64,000 bases of DNA from contig OZ023206.1 of the NCBI GenBank assembly GCA_963995525.1, positions 45,109,165 through 45,173,164 on the forward strand. The letters are read 5' to 3'. Positions 37,901-52,864 of this stretch are shown here, piece by piece. Each line of letters begins with the position of its first letter. Position 1 is the stretch's first letter. Source of the DNA: Escarpia spicata (Eukaryota; Annelida; Polychaeta; Sabellida; Siboglinidae). Under the pieces are notes generated by a model, which did no database searches, was not told where the DNA came from, and saw nothing but the letters and a program-made list of their open reading frames with translations. Position numbers and translations under genes: made by a program.

Positions 37901-40900
37901 GTAAAAGTACAGGAACTAAACCTCATCACCATACAAGGGAGGAAAGAACAAGACCACCAACCTGTCTGCTCGTAAAAGTACTGGAACTAAACCTCATCAC
38001 CATACAAGGTAGGGAAGAACAAGACCACCAACCTGTCTGCTCGTAAATGTACAGGAACTAAACCTCATCACCATACAAGGGAGGAAAGAACAAGACCACC
38101 AACCTGTCTGCTCGTAAAAGTACAGGAACTAAACCTCATCACCCTACAAGGCAGGGAAGAACAAGAACACCAACCTGTCTGCTCGTAAAAGTACAGGAAC
38201 TAAACCTCGTCACCATACAAGGGAGGGAAGAGCAAGACCACCAACCTGTCTGGTCGTAAAAGTACAGGAACTAAACCTCATCACCATACAAGGGAGGGAA
38301 GAACAAGACCACCAACCTGTCTGCTCGTAAAAGTACAGGAACTAAACCTCTTCACCATACAAGGGAGGGAAGAACAAGACCACCAACCTGTCTACTCGTA
38401 AAAGTACAGGAACTAAACCTCATCACCATAAAGGGAGGAAAGAACAAGACCACCAACCTGTCTGCCCGTAAAAGTACAGGAACTAAACCTCATCACCATA
38501 CAAGGCAGGGAAGAACAAGACCACCAACCTGTCTGCTCGTAAAAGTACAGGAACTAAACCTCATCACCATACAAGGGAGGAAAGAACAAGACCACCAACC
38601 TGTCTGCTCGTAAAAGTACTGGAACTAAACCTCATCACCATACAAGGTAGGGAAGAACAAGACCACCAACCTGTCTGCTCGTAAATGTACAGGAACTAAA
38701 CCTCATCACCATACAAGGGAGGAAAGAACAAGACCTCCAACCTGTCTGCTCGTAAAAGTACAGGAACTAAACCTCATCACCCTACAAGGCAGGGAAGAAC
38801 AAGAACACCAACTTGTCTGCTCGTAAAAGTACAGGAACTAAACCTCGTCACCATACAAGGGAGGGAAGAGCAAGACCACCAACCTGTCTGCTCGTAAAAG
38901 TACAGGAACTAAACCTCATCACCATACAAGGGAGGAAAGAACAAGACCACCAACCTGTCTGCTCGTAAAAGTACAGGAACTAAACTTCATCACCATAGAA
39001 GGCAGGGAAGAACAAGATAACCAACCTGTCTGCTCGTAGAAGTACAGGAACTAAACCTCGTCACCATACAAGGGAGGGAAGAACAAGATCACCAACCTGT
39101 CTCCTCGTAAAAGTACAGGAACTAAACCTCGTCACCATACAAGGGAGGGAAGAACAAGACCACCAACCTGTCTGCTCGTAAAAGTGCAGGAACTAAACCT
39201 CGTCACCATACAAGGGAGGGAAGAGCAAAACCACCAACCTGTCTGCTCCTAAAAGTACAGGAACTAAACCTCGTCACCATACAAGGGAGGGAAGAACAAG
39301 ACCACCAACCTGTCTGTTCGTAAAAGTTCAGGAACTAAACCTCATCACCATACAAGGGAGGGAAGAACAAGACCACCAACCTGTCTGCTCTTAAAAGTAC
39401 AGGAACTAAACCTGATCACCATACAAGGTAGGGAAGAACAAGACCACCAACGTGTCTGCTCGTAAAAGTACAGGAACTAAACCTCCTCACCATACAAGTG
39501 AGGGAAGAACAAGACCACCAACCTGTCTGCTCCTAAAAGTACAGGAACTAAACCTCATCACCATACAAGGGAGGAAAGAACAAGACCACCAACCTGTCTG
39601 CTCGTAAAAGTACTGGAACTAAACCTCATCACCATACAAGGGAGGGAAGAACAAGACCACCAACCTGTCTACTCGTAAAAGTACAGGAACTAAACCTCAT
39701 CACCATAAAGGGAGGAAAGAACAAGACCACCAACCTGTCTGCCCGTAAAAGTACAGGAACTAAACCTCATCACCATACAAGGCAGGGAAGAACAAGACCA
39801 CCAACCTGTCTGCTCGTAAAAGTACAGGAACTAAACCTCATCACCATACAAGGGAGGAAAGAACAAGACCACCAACCTGTCTGCTCGTAAAAGTACTGGA
39901 ACTAAACCTCATCACCATACAAGGTAGGGAAGAACAAGACCACCAACCTGTCTGCTCGTAAATGTACAGGAACTAAACCTCATCACCATACAAGGGAGGA
40001 AAGAACAAGACCACCAACCTGTCTGCTCGTAAAAGTACAGGAACTAAACCTCATCACCCTACAAGGCAGGGAAGAACAAGAACACCAACCTGTCTGCTCG
40101 TAAAAGTACAGGAACTAAACCTCGTCACCATACAAGGGAGGGAAGAGCAAGACCACCAACCTGTCTGGTCGTAAAAGTACAGGAACTAAACCTCATCACC
40201 ATACAAGGGAGGGAAGAACAAGACCACCAACCTGTCTGCTCGTAAAAGTACAGGAACTAAACCTCTTCACCATACAAGGGAGGGAAGAACAAGACCACCA
40301 ACCTGTCTACTCGTAAAAGTACAGGAACTAAACCTCATCACCATAAAGGGAGGAAAGAACAAGACCACCAACCTGTCTGCCCGTAAAAGTACAGGAACTA
40401 AACCTCATCACCATACAAGGCAGGGAAGAACAAGACCACCAACCTGTCTGCTCGTAAAAGTACAGGAACTAAACCTCATCACCATACAAGGGAGGAAAGA
40501 ACAAGACCACCAACCTGTCTGCTCGTAAAAGTACTGGAACTAAACCTCATCACCATACAAGGTAGGGAAGAACAAGACCACCAACCTGTCTGCTCGTAAA
40601 TGTACAGGAACTAAACCTCATCACCATACAAGGGAGGAAAGAACAAGACCTCCAACCTGTCTGCTCGTAAAAGTACAGGAACTAAACCTCATCACCCTAC
40701 AAGGCAGGGAAGAACAAGAACACCAACTTGTCTGCTCGTAAAAGTACAGGAACTAAACCTCGTCACCATACAAGGGAGGGAAGAGCAAGACCACCAACCT
40801 GTCTGCTCGTAAAAGTACAGGAACTAAACCTCGTCACCATACAAGTGAGGGAAGAACAAGACCACCAACCTGTCTGCTCCTAAAAGTACAGGAACTAAAC

Positions 40901-43900
40901 CTCATCACCATACAAGGGAGGAAAGAACAAGACCACCAACCTGTCTGCTCGTAAAAGTACAGGAACTAAACCTCATCATCATACAAGGGAGGGAAGAGCA
41001 AGACCTCCAACCTGTCTGCTCGTAAAAGTACAGGAACTAAACCTCGTCACCATACAAGGGAGGGAAGAACAAGACCACCAACCTGTCTGCTCGTAAAAGT
41101 AGAGGAACTAAACCTCGTCACCATACAATTGAGAGAAGAACGAGACCACCAACCTGTCTGTTCCTAAAAATACAGGAACTAAACCTCATCACCATACAAG
41201 GCAGGGAAGAACAAGACTACCAAAGTGTCTGCTCGTAAAAGTACAGGAACTAAACCTCATCACCAAACAAGTGAGGGAAGAACAAGACCACCAACCTGTC
41301 TGCTCCTAAAAGTACAGGAACTAAACCTCATCACCATACAAGGGAGGAAAGAACAAGACCACCAACCTGTCTGCTCGTAAAGGTACAGGAACTAAACCTC
41401 ATCACCATACAAGGGAGGGAAGAACAAGACCACCAACCTGTCTACTCGTAAAAGTACAGGAACTAAACCTCATCACCATAAAAGGGAGGAAAGAACAAGA
41501 CCACCAACCTGTCTGCTCGTAAAAGTACAGGAACTAAACCTCATCACCATACAAGGCAGGGAAGAACAAGACCACCAACCTGTCTGCTCGTAAAAGTACA
41601 GGAACTAAACCTCATCACCATACAAGGGAGGGAAGAACAAGACCACCAACCTGTCTGCTCGTATAAGTACAGGAACTAAACCTCATCACCATACAAGGGA
41701 GGAAAGAACAAGACCACCAACCTGTCTGCTCGTAAAAGTACTGGAACTAAACCTCATCACCATACAAGGGAGGGAAGAACAAGACCACCAACCTGTCTGC
41801 TCGTAAATGTACAGGAACTAAACCTCATCACCATACAAGGGAGGAAAGATCAAGACCACCAACCTGTCTGCTCGTAAAAGTACAGGAACTAAACCTCATC
41901 ACCATACAAGGCAGGGAAGAACAAGACCACCAACCTGTCTGCTCGTAAAAGTACAGGAACTAAACCTCGTCACCATACAAGGGAGGGAAGAACAAGACCA
42001 CCAACCTGTCTGCTCGTAAAAGTACAGGAACTAAACCTCGTCACCATACAAGGGAGGGAAGAGCAAGACCACCAACCTGTCTGCTCGTAAAAGTACAGGA
42101 ACTAAACCTCGTCACCATACAAGGGAGGGAAGAACAAGACCATCAATCTGACTGCTCGTAAAAGTACAGGAACTAAACCTCATCATCATACAAGGGAGGG
42201 AAGAACAAGACCACCAACCGTCTGCTCGTAAAAGTACAGGAACTAAACCTCATCATCATACAAGGGAGGGAAGAGCAAGACCACCAACCTGTCTGTTCAT
42301 AAAAGTACAGGAACTAAACCTCGTCACCATACAAGGGAGGGAAGAACAAGACCACCAACCTGTCTGCTCATAAAAGTACAGGAACTAAACCTCGTCACCA
42401 TACAAGGGAGGGAAGAACAAGACCACCAACCTGTCTGCTCGTAAAAGTACAGGAACTAAACCTCGTCACCATACAAGGGAGGGAAGAGCAAGACCACCAA
42501 CCTGTCTGCTCGTAAAAGTACAGGAACTAAACCTCTTCACCATACAAGGGAGGGAGGAACAAGACCACCAACCTGACTGCTCGTAAAAGTACAGGAACTA
42601 AACCTCATCATCATACAAGGGAGGGAAGAGCAAGACCACCAACCTGTCTACTCGTAAAAGTACAGGAACTAAACCTCATCACCATACAAGGGAGGGAAGA
42701 ACAAGACCACCAACCTGTCTGCTCGTAAAAGTACAGGAACTAAACCTCGTCACCATACAAGGGAGGGAAGAACAAGACCACCAACCTGTCTGCTCGTAAA
42801 AGTACAGGAACTAAACATCATCACCATACATGGGAGGGAATAGCAAGACCACCAACCTGACTGCTCGTAAACGTACATGAACTAAACCTCGTTACCATAC
42901 AAGGGAGGGAAGAACAAGACCACCAACCTGATGCTCGTAAAAGTACAGGAACTAAACCTCGTCACCATACAAGGGAGGGAAGAGCAAGACCACCAACCTG
43001 TCTGCTCGTAACAGTACAGGAACTAAACCTCGTCACCATACAAGGGAGGGAAAAACAAGACCACCAACCTGTCTGCTCGTAGAAGTACAGGAACTAAACC
43101 TCATCATCATACAAGGGAGGGAAGAGCAAAACCACCAACCTGTCTGCTCCTAAAAGTACAGGAACTAAACCTCGTCACCATACAAGGGAGGGAAGAACAA
43201 GACCACCAACCTGTCTGTTCGTAAAAGTTCAGGAACTAAACCTCATCACCATACAAGGGAGGGAAGAACAAGACCACCAACCTGTCTGCTCTTAAAAGTA
43301 CAGGAACTAAACCTGATCACCATACAAGGTAGGGAAGAACAAGACCACCAACGTGTCTGCTCGTAAAAGTACAGGAACTAAACCTCCTCACCATACAAGT
43401 GAGGGAAGAACAAGACCACCAACCTGTCTGCTCCTAAAAGTACAGGAACTAAACCTCATCACCATACAAGGGAGGAAAGAACAAGACCACCAACCTGTCT
43501 GCTCGTAAAAGTACTGGAACTAAACCTCATCACCATACAAGGGAGGGAAGAACAAGACCACCAACCTGTCTACTCGTAAAAGTACAGGAACTAAACCTCA
43601 TCACCATAAAGGGAGGAAAGAACAAGACCACCAACCTGTCTGCCCGTAAAAGTACAGGAACTAAACCTCATCACCATACAAGGCAGGGAAGAACAAGACC
43701 ACCAACCTGTCTGCTCGTAAAAGTACAGGAACTAAACCTCATCACCATACAAGGGAGGAAAGAACAAGACCACCAACCTGTCTGCTCGTAAAAGTACTGG
43801 AACTAAACCTCATCACCATACAAGGTAGGGAAGAACAAGACCACCAACCTGTCTGCTCGTAAATGTACAGGAACTAAACCTCATCACCATACAAGGGAGG

Positions 43901-46900
43901 AAAGAACAAGACCACCAACCTGTCTGCTCGTAAAAGTACAGGAACTAAACCTCATCACCCTACAAGGCAGGGAAGAACAAGAACACCAACCTGTCTGCTC
44001 GTAAAAGTACAGGAACTAAACCTCGTCACCATACAAGGGAGGGAAGAGCAAGACCACCAACCTGTCTGGTCGTAAAAGTACAGGAACTAAACCTCATCAC
44101 CATACAAGGGAGGGAAGAACAAGACCACCAACCTGTCTGCTCGTAAAAGTACAGGAACTAAACCTCTTCACCATACAAGGGAGGGAAGAACAAGACCACC
44201 AACCTGTCTACTCGTAAAAGTACAGGAACTAAACCTCATCACCATAAAGGGAGGAAAGAACAAGACCACCAACCTGTCTGCCCGTAAAAGTACAGGAACT
44301 AAACCTCATCACCATACAAGGCAGGGAAGAACAAGACCACCAACCTGTCTGCTCGTAAAAGTACAGGAACTAAACCTCATCACCATACAAGGGAGGAAAG
44401 AACAAGACCACCAACCTGTCTGCTCGTAAAAGTACTGGAACTAAACCTCATCACCATACAAGGTAGGGAAGAACAAGACCACCAACCTGTCTGCTCGTAA
44501 ATGTACAGGAACTAAACCTCATCACCATACAAGGGAGGAAAGAACAAGACCTCCAACCTGTCTGCTCGTAAAAGTACAGGAACTAAACCTCATCACCCTA
44601 CAAGGCAGGGAAGAACAAGAACACCAACTTGTCTGCTCGTAAAAGTACAGGAACTAAACCTCGTCACCATACAAGGGAGGGAAGAGCAAGACCACCAACC
44701 TGTCTGCTCGTAAAAGTACAGGAACTAAACCTCATCACCATACAAGGGAGGAAAGAACAAGACCACCAACCTGTCTGCTCGTAAAAGTACAGGAACTAAA
44801 CTTCATCACCATAGAAGGCAGGGAAGAACAAGATAACCAACCTGTCTGCTCGTAGAAGTACAGGAACTAAACCTCGTCACCATACAAGGGAGGGAAGAAC
44901 AAGATCACCAACCTGTCTCCTCGTAAAAGTACAGGAACTAAACCTCGTCACCATACAAGGGAGGGAAGAACAAGACCACCAACCTGTCTGCTCGTAAAAG
45001 TGCAGGAACTAAACCTCGTCACCATACAAGTGAGGGAAGAACAAGGCCACCAACCTGTCTGCTCCTAAAAGTACAGGAACTAAACCTCATCACTATACAA
45101 CGGAGGAAAGAAAAAGACCACCAACCTGTCTGCTCGTAAAAGTACAGGAACTAAACCTCATCATCATACAAGGGAGGGAAGAGCAAGACCACCAACCTGT
45201 CTACTCGAAAAAGTACAGGAACTAAACCTCGTCACCATACAAGGGAGGGAAGAACAAGACCACCAACATGTCTGCTCGTAAAAGTACAGGAACTAAACCT
45301 CGTCACCATACAAGTGAGAGAAGAACAAGACCACCAACCTGTCTGTTCCTAAAAATACAGGAACTAAACCTCATCACCATACAAGGCAGGGAAGAACAAG
45401 ACCACCAACCTGTCTGCTCGTAAAAGTACAGGAACTAAACCTCGTCACCATACAAGGGAGGGAAGAACAAGACCACCAACCTGTCTGCTCGTAAAAGTAC
45501 AGGAACTAAACCTCGTCACCATACAAGGGAGGGAAGAGCAAGACCACCAACCTGTCTGCTCGTAAAAGTACAGGAACTAAACCTCGTCACCATACAAGGG
45601 AGGGAAGAACAAGACCATCAATCTGACTGCTCGTAAAAGTACAGGAACTAAACCTCATCACCATACAAGTGAGGGAAGAACAAGACCACCATCCTGTCTG
45701 CTCCTAAAAGTACAGGAACTAAACATCATCACCATACAATGGAGGAAAGAACAAGACCACCAACCTGTCTACTCGTAAAAGTACAGGAACTAAACCTCAT
45801 CACCATATAAGGGAGGAAAGAACAAGACCACCAACCTGTCTGCTCGTAAAAGTACAGGACCTAAACCTCATCACCATACAAGGCAGGGAAGAACAAGACC
45901 ACCAACCTGTCTGCTCGTAAAAGTACAGGAACTAAACCTCATCACCATACAAGGGAGGGAAGAACAAGACCACCAACCTGTCTGCTCGTAAAAGTACAGG
46001 AACTAAACCTCATCACCATACAAGGGAGGAAAGAACAAGACCACCAACCTGTCTGCTCGTAAAAGTACTGGAACTAAACCTCATCACCATACAAGGGAGG
46101 GAAGAACAAGACCACCAACCTGTCTGCTCGTAAATGTACAGGAACTAAACCTCATCACCATACAAGGGAGGAAAGAACAAGACCACCAACCTGTCTGCTC
46201 GTAAAAGTACAGGAACTAAACTTCATCACCATAGAAGGCAGGGAAGAACAAGATAACCAACCTGTCTGCTCGTAGAAGTACAGGAACTAAACCTCGTCAC
46301 CATACAAGGGAGGGAAGAACAAGACCACCAACCTGTCTCCTCGTAAAAGTACAGGAACTAAACCTCGTCACCATACAAGGGAGGGAAGAACAAGACCACC
46401 AACCTGTCTGCTCGTAAAAGTACAGGAACTAAACCTCGTCACCATACAAGTGAGGGAAGAACAAGGCCACCAACCTGTCTGCTCCTAAAAGTACAGGAAC
46501 TAAACCTCATCACCATACAAGGGAGGAAAGAAAAAGACCACCAACCTGTCTGCTCGTAAAAGTACAGGAACTAAACCTCATCATCATACAAGGGAGGGAA
46601 GAGCAAGACCACCAACCTGTCTACTCGTAAAAGTACAGGAACTAAACCTCGTCACCATACAAGTGAGAGAAGAACAAGACCACCAACCTGTCTGTTCCTA
46701 AAAATACAGGAACTAAACCTCATCACCATACAAGGCAGGGAAGAACAAGACCACCAACCTGTCTGCTCGTAAAAGTACAGGAACTAAACCTCGTCACCAT
46801 ACAAGGGAGGGAAGAACAAGACCACCAACCTGTCTGCTCGTAAAAGTACAGGAACTAAACCTCGTCACCATACAAGGGAGGGAAGAGCAAGACCACCAAC

Positions 46901-49900
46901 CTGTCTGCTCGTAAAAGTACAGGAACTAAACCTCGTCACCATACAAGGGAGGGAAGAACAAGACCATCAATCTGACTGCTCGTAAAAGTACAGGAACTAA
47001 ATCTCATCACCACACAAGGGAGGGAAGAACAAGACCATCAATCTGACTGCTCGTAAAAGTACAGGAACTAAACCTCATCATCATACAAGGGAGGGAAGAA
47101 CAAGACCACCAACCTGTCTGCTCGTAAAAGTACAGGAACTAAACCTCATCATCATACAAGGGAGGGAAGAGCAAGACCACCAACCTGTCTGCTCGTAAAA
47201 GTACAGGAACTAAACCTCGTCACCATACAAGGGAGGGAAGAACAAGACCACCAACCTGTCTGCTCGTAAAAGTACAGGAACTAAACCTCGTCACCATACA
47301 AGTGAGGGAAGAACAAGACCACCAACCTGTCTGCTCCTAAAAGTACAGGAACTAAACCTCATCACCATACAAGGGAGGAAAGAACAAGACCACCAACCTG
47401 TCTGCTCGTAAAAGTACAGGAACTAAACCTCATCATCATACAAGGGAGGGAAGAGCAAGACCTCCAACCTGTCTGCTCGTAAAAGTACAGGAACTAAACC
47501 TCGTCACCATACAAGGGAGGGAAGAACAAGACCACCAACCTGTCTGCTCGTAAAAGTAGAGGAACTAAACCTCGTCACCATACAATTGAGAGAAGAACGA
47601 GACCACCAACCTGTCTGTTCCTAAAAATACAGGAACTAAACCTCATCACCATACAAGGCAGGGAAGAACAAGACTACCAAAGTGTCTGCTCGTAAAAGTA
47701 CAGGAACTAAACCTCATCACCATACAAGTGAGGGAAGAACAAGACCACCAACCTGTCTGCTCCTAAAAGTACAGGAACTAAACCTCATCACCATACAAGG
47801 GAGGAAAGAACAAGACCACCAACCTGTCTGCTCGTAAAGGTACAGGAACTAAACCTCATCACCATACAAGGGAGGGAAGAACAAGACCACCAACCTGTCT
47901 ACTCGTAAAAGTACAGGAACTAAACCTCATCACCATAAAAGGGAGGAAAGAACAAGACCACCAACCTGTCTGCTCGTAAAAGTACAGGAACTAAACCTCA
48001 TCACCATACAAGGCAGGGAAGAACAAGACCACCAACCTGTCTGCTCGTAAAAGTACAGGAACTAAACCTCATCACCATACAAGGGAGGGAAGAACAAGAC
48101 CACCAACCTGTCTGCTCGTATAAGTACAGGAACTAAACCTCATCACCATACAAGGGAGGAAAGAACAAGACCACCAACCTGTCTGCTCGTAAAAGTACTG
48201 GAACTAAACCTCATCACCATACAAGGGAGGGAAGAACAAGACCACCAACCTGTCTGCTCGTAAATGTACAGGAACTAAACCTCATCACCATACAAGGGAG
48301 GAAAGATCAAGACCACCAACCTGTCTGCTCGTAAAAGTACAGGAACTAAACCTCATCACCATACAAGGCAGGGAAGAACAAGACCACCAACCTGTCTGCT
48401 CGTAAAAGTACAGGAACTAAACCTCGTCACCATACAAGGGAGGGAAGAACAAGACCACCAACCTGTCTGCTCGTAAAAGTACAGGAACTAAACCTCGTCA
48501 CCATACAAGGGAGGGAAGAGCAAGACCACCAACCTGTCTGCTCGTAAAAGTACAGGAACTAAACCTCGTCACCATACAAGGGAGGGAAGAACAAGACCAT
48601 CAATCTGACTGCTCGTAAAAGTACAGGAACTAAACCTCATCATCATACAAGGGAGGGAAGAACAAGACCACCAACCGTCTGCTCGTAAAAGTACAGGAAC
48701 TAAACCTCATCATCATACAAGGGAGGGAAGAGCAAGACCACCAACCTGTCTGTTCATAAAAGTACAGGAACTAAACCTCGTCACCATACAAGGGAGGGAA
48801 GAACAAGACCACCAACCTGTCTGCTCATAAAAGTACAGGAACTAAACCTCGTCACCATACAAGGGAGGGAAGAACAAGACCACCAACCTGTCTGCTCGTA
48901 AAAGTACAGGAACTAAACCTCGTCACCATACAAGGGAGGGAAGAGCAAGACCACCAACCTGTCTGCTCGTAAAAGTACAGGAACTAAACCTCTTCACCAT
49001 ACAAGGGAGGGAGGAACAAGACCACCAACCTGACTGCTCGTAAAAGTACAGGAACTAAACCTCATCATCATACAAGGGAGGGAAGAGCAAGACCACCAAC
49101 CTGTCTACTCGTAAAAGTACAGGAACTAAACCTCATCACCATACAAGGGAGGGAAGAACAAGACCACCAACCTGTCTGCTCGTAAAAGTACAGGAACTAA
49201 ACCTCGTCACCATACAAGGGAGGGAAGAACAAGACCACCAACCTGTCTGCTCGTAAAAGTACAGGAACTAAACATCATCACCATACATGGGAGGGAATAG
49301 CAAGACCACCAACCTGACTGCTCGTAAACGTACATGAACTAAACCTCGTTACCATACAAGGGAGGGAAGAACAAGACCACCAACCTGATGCTCGTAAAAG
49401 TACAGGAACTAAACCTCGTCACCATACAAGGGAGGGAAGAGCAAGACCACCAACCTGTCTGCTCGTAACAGTACAGGAACTAAACCTCGTCACCATACAA
49501 GGGAGGGAAAAACAAGACCACCAACCTGTCTGCTCGTAGAAGTACAGGAACTAAACCTCATCATCATACAAGGGAGGGAAGAGCAAAACCACCAACCTGT
49601 CTGCTCCTAAAAGTACAGGAACTAAACCTCGTCACCATAAAAGGGAGGGAAGAACAAGACCACCAACCTGTCTGTTCGTAAAAGTTCAGGAACTAAACCT
49701 CATCACCATACAAGGGAGGGAAGAACAAGACCACCAACCTGTCTGCTCTTAAAAGTACAGGAACTAAACCTGATCACCATACAAGGTAGGGAAGAACAAG
49801 ACCACCAACGTGTCTGCTCGTAAAAGTACAGGAACTAAACCTCATCACCATACAAGTGAGGGAAGAACAAGACCACCAACCTGTCTGCTCCTAAAAGTAC

Positions 49901-51480
49901 AGGAACTAAACCTCATCACCATACAAGGGAGGAAAGAACAAGACCACCAACCTGTCTGCTCGTAAAAGTACTGGAACTAAACCTCATCACCATACAAGGG
50001 AGGGAAGAACAAGACCACCAACCTGTCTACTCGTAAAAGTACAGGAACTAAACCTCATCACCATAAAGGGAGGAAAGAACAAGACCACCAACCTGTCTGC
50101 CCGTAAAAGTACAGGAACTAAACCTCATCACCATACAAGGCAGGGAAGAACAAGACCACCAACCTGTCTGCTCGTAAAAGTACAGGAACTAAACCTCATC
50201 ACCATACAAGGGAGGAAAGAACAAGACCACCAACCTGTCTGCTCGTAAAAGTACTGGAACTAAACCTCATCACCATACAAGGTAGGGAAGAACAAGACCA
50301 CCAACCTGTCTGCTCGTAAATGTACAGGAACTAAACCTCATCACCATACAAGGGAGGAAAGAACAAGACCACCAACCTGTCTGCTCGTAAAAGTACAGGA
50401 ACTAAACCTCATCACCCTACAAGGCAGGGAAGAACAAGAACACCAACCTGTCTGCTCGTAAAAGTACAGGAACTAAACCTCGTCACCATACAAGGGAGGG
50501 AAGAGCAAGACCACCAACCTGTCTGCTCGTAAAAGTACAGGAACTAAACCTCATCACCATACAAGGGAGGGAAGAACAAGACCACCAACCTGTCTGCTCG
50601 TAAAAGTACAGGAACTAAACCTCTTCACCATACAAGGGAGGGAAGAACAAGACCACCAACCTGTCTACTCGTAAAAGTACAGGAACTAAACCTCATCACC
50701 ATAAAGGGAGGAAAGAACAAGACCACCAACCTGTCTGCCCGTAAAAGTACAGGAACTAAACCTCATCACCATACAAGGCAGGGAAGAACAAGACCACCAA
50801 GCTGTCTGCTCGTAAAAGTACAGGAACTAAACCTCATCACCATACAAGGGAGGAAAGAACAAGACCACCAACCTGTCTGCTCGTAAAAGTACTGGAACTA
50901 AACCTCATCACCATACAAGGTAGGGAAGAACAAGACCACCAACCTGTCTGCTCGTAAATGTACAGGAACTAAACCTCATCACCATACAAGGGAGGAAAGA
51001 ACAAGACCTCCAACCTGTCTGCTCGTAAAAGTACAGGAACTAAACCTCATCACCCTACAAGGCAGGGAAGAACAAGAACACCAACCTGTCTGCTCGTAAA
51101 AGTACAGGAACTAAACCTCGTCACCATACAAGGGAGGGAAGAGCAAGACCACCAACCTGTCTGCTCGTAAAAGTACAGGAACTAAACCTCATCACCATAC
51201 AAGGGAGGAAAGAACAAGACCACCAACCTGTCTGCTCGTAAAAGTACAGGAACTAAACTTCATCACCATAGAAGGCAGGGAAGAACAAGATAACCAACCT
51301 GTCTGCTCGTAGAAGTACAGGAACTAAACCTCGTCACCATACAAGGGAGGGAAGAACAAGACCACCAACCTGTCTCCTCGTAAAAGTACAGGAACTAAAC
51401 CTCGTCACCATACAAGGGAGGGAAGAACAAGACCACCAACCTGTCTGCTCGTAAAAGTACAGGAACTAAACCTCGTCACC
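35000..51480. repeat. Three copies of a ~4.2-kb satellite block (shifts 5816 and 6457 bp)
   Basis: Blocks lie at about 35.0-39.2, 40.8-45.0 and 47.3-51.5 kb. The same marker series recurs in each: CATACAATTGAG at 35304/41120/47577, ACCGTCTG at 36402/42218/48675, ATACATGGGAGG at 37014/42830/49287, CTGATGCTC at 37111/42927/49384, ATAAAGGG at 37791/43607/50064, and CTCCTCGT at 39101/44917/51374. Every series gives exactly 5816 and then 6457 bp. Different monomer sets fill the gaps between the blocks. Confidence 0.92.
37791..40981. repeat. Nested 9-monomer repeat (638 bp) duplicated at 1915 bp
   Basis: The one-base-deleted ATAAAGGG monomer occurs at 37791 and 38429 (638 bp), and again at 39706 and 40344 (638 bp). 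The pair is itself displaced by 1915 bp. The 638-bp pair also appears at 43607/44245 and 50064/50702. Two levels of duplication therefore sit inside the 5816/6457-bp blocks. Confidence 0.9.
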
Positions 51481-52864
51481 ATACAAGTGAGGGAAGAACA
51501 AGGCCACCAACCTGTCTGCTCGTAAAAGTACAGGAACTAAACCTCGTCACCATACAAGTGAGGGAAGAACAAGGCCACCAACCTGTCTGCTCCTAAAAGT
51601 ACAGGAACTAAACCTCATCACCATACAAGGGAGGAAAGAAAAAGACCACCAACCTGTCTGCTCGTAAAAGTACAGGAACTAAACCTCATCATCATACAAG
51701 GGAGGGAAGAGCAAGACCACCAACCTGTCTACTCGAAAAAGTACAGGAACTAAACCTCGTCACCATACAAGGGAGGGAAGAACAAGACCACCAACCTGTC
51801 TGCTCGTAAAAGTACAGGAACTAAACCTCGTCACCATACAAGTGAGAGAAGAACAAGACCACCAACCTGTCTGTTCCTAAAAATACAGGAACTAAACCTC
51901 ATCACCATACAAGGCAGGGAAGAACAAGACCACCAACCTGTCTGCTCGTAAAAGTACAGGAACTAAACCTCGTCACCATACAAGGGAGGGAAGAACAAGA
52001 CCACCAACCTGTCTGCTCGTAAAAGTACAGGAACTAAACCTCGTCACCATACAAGGGAGGGAAGAGCAAGACCACCAACCTGTCTGCTCGTAAAAGTACA
52101 GGAACTAAACCTCGTCACCATACAAGGGAGGGAAGAACAAGACCATCAATCTGACTGCTCGTAAAAGTACAGGAACTAAACCTCATCACCATACAAGTGA
52201 GGGAAGAACAAGACCACCATCCTGTCTGCTCCTAAAAGTACAGGAACTAAACATCATCACCATACAATGGAGGAAAGAACAAGACCACCAACCTGTCTAC
52301 TCGTAAAAGTACAGGAACTAAACCTCATCACCATATAAGGGAGGAAAGAACAAGACCACCAACCTGTCTGCTCGTAAAAGTACAGGACCTAAACCTCATC
52401 ACCATACAAGGCAGGGAAGAACAAGACCACCAACCTGTCTGCTCGTAAAAGTACAGGAACTAAACCTCATCACCATACAAGGGAGGGAAGAACAAGACCA
52501 CCAACCTGTCTGCTCGTAAAAGTACAGGAACTAAACCTCATCACCATACAAGGGAGGAAAGAACAAGACCACCAACCTGTCTGCTCGTAAAAGTACTGGA
52601 ACTAAACCTCATCACCATACAAGGGAGGGAAGAACAAGACCACCAACCTGTCTGCTCGTAAATGTACAGGAACTAAACCTCATCACCATACAAGGGAGGA
52701 AAGAACAAGACCACCAACCTGTCTGCTCGTAAAAGTACAGGAACTAAACTTCATCACCATAGAAGGCAGGGAAGAACAAGATAACCAACCTGTCTGCTCG
52801 TAGAAGTACAGGAACTAAACCTCGTCACCATACAAGGGAGGGAAGAACAAGACCACCAACCTGT
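44917..52864. repeat. 20/21-monomer repeat marked by CTCCTCGT monomers
   Basis: CTCCTCGT monomers at 44917 and 46337 are 1420 bp apart (20 monomers), and the equivalent pair at 51374 and 52865 is 1491 bp apart (21 monomers). The additional monomer is the exact single-unit duplication at about 51.50-51.57 kb. Confidence 0.82.
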
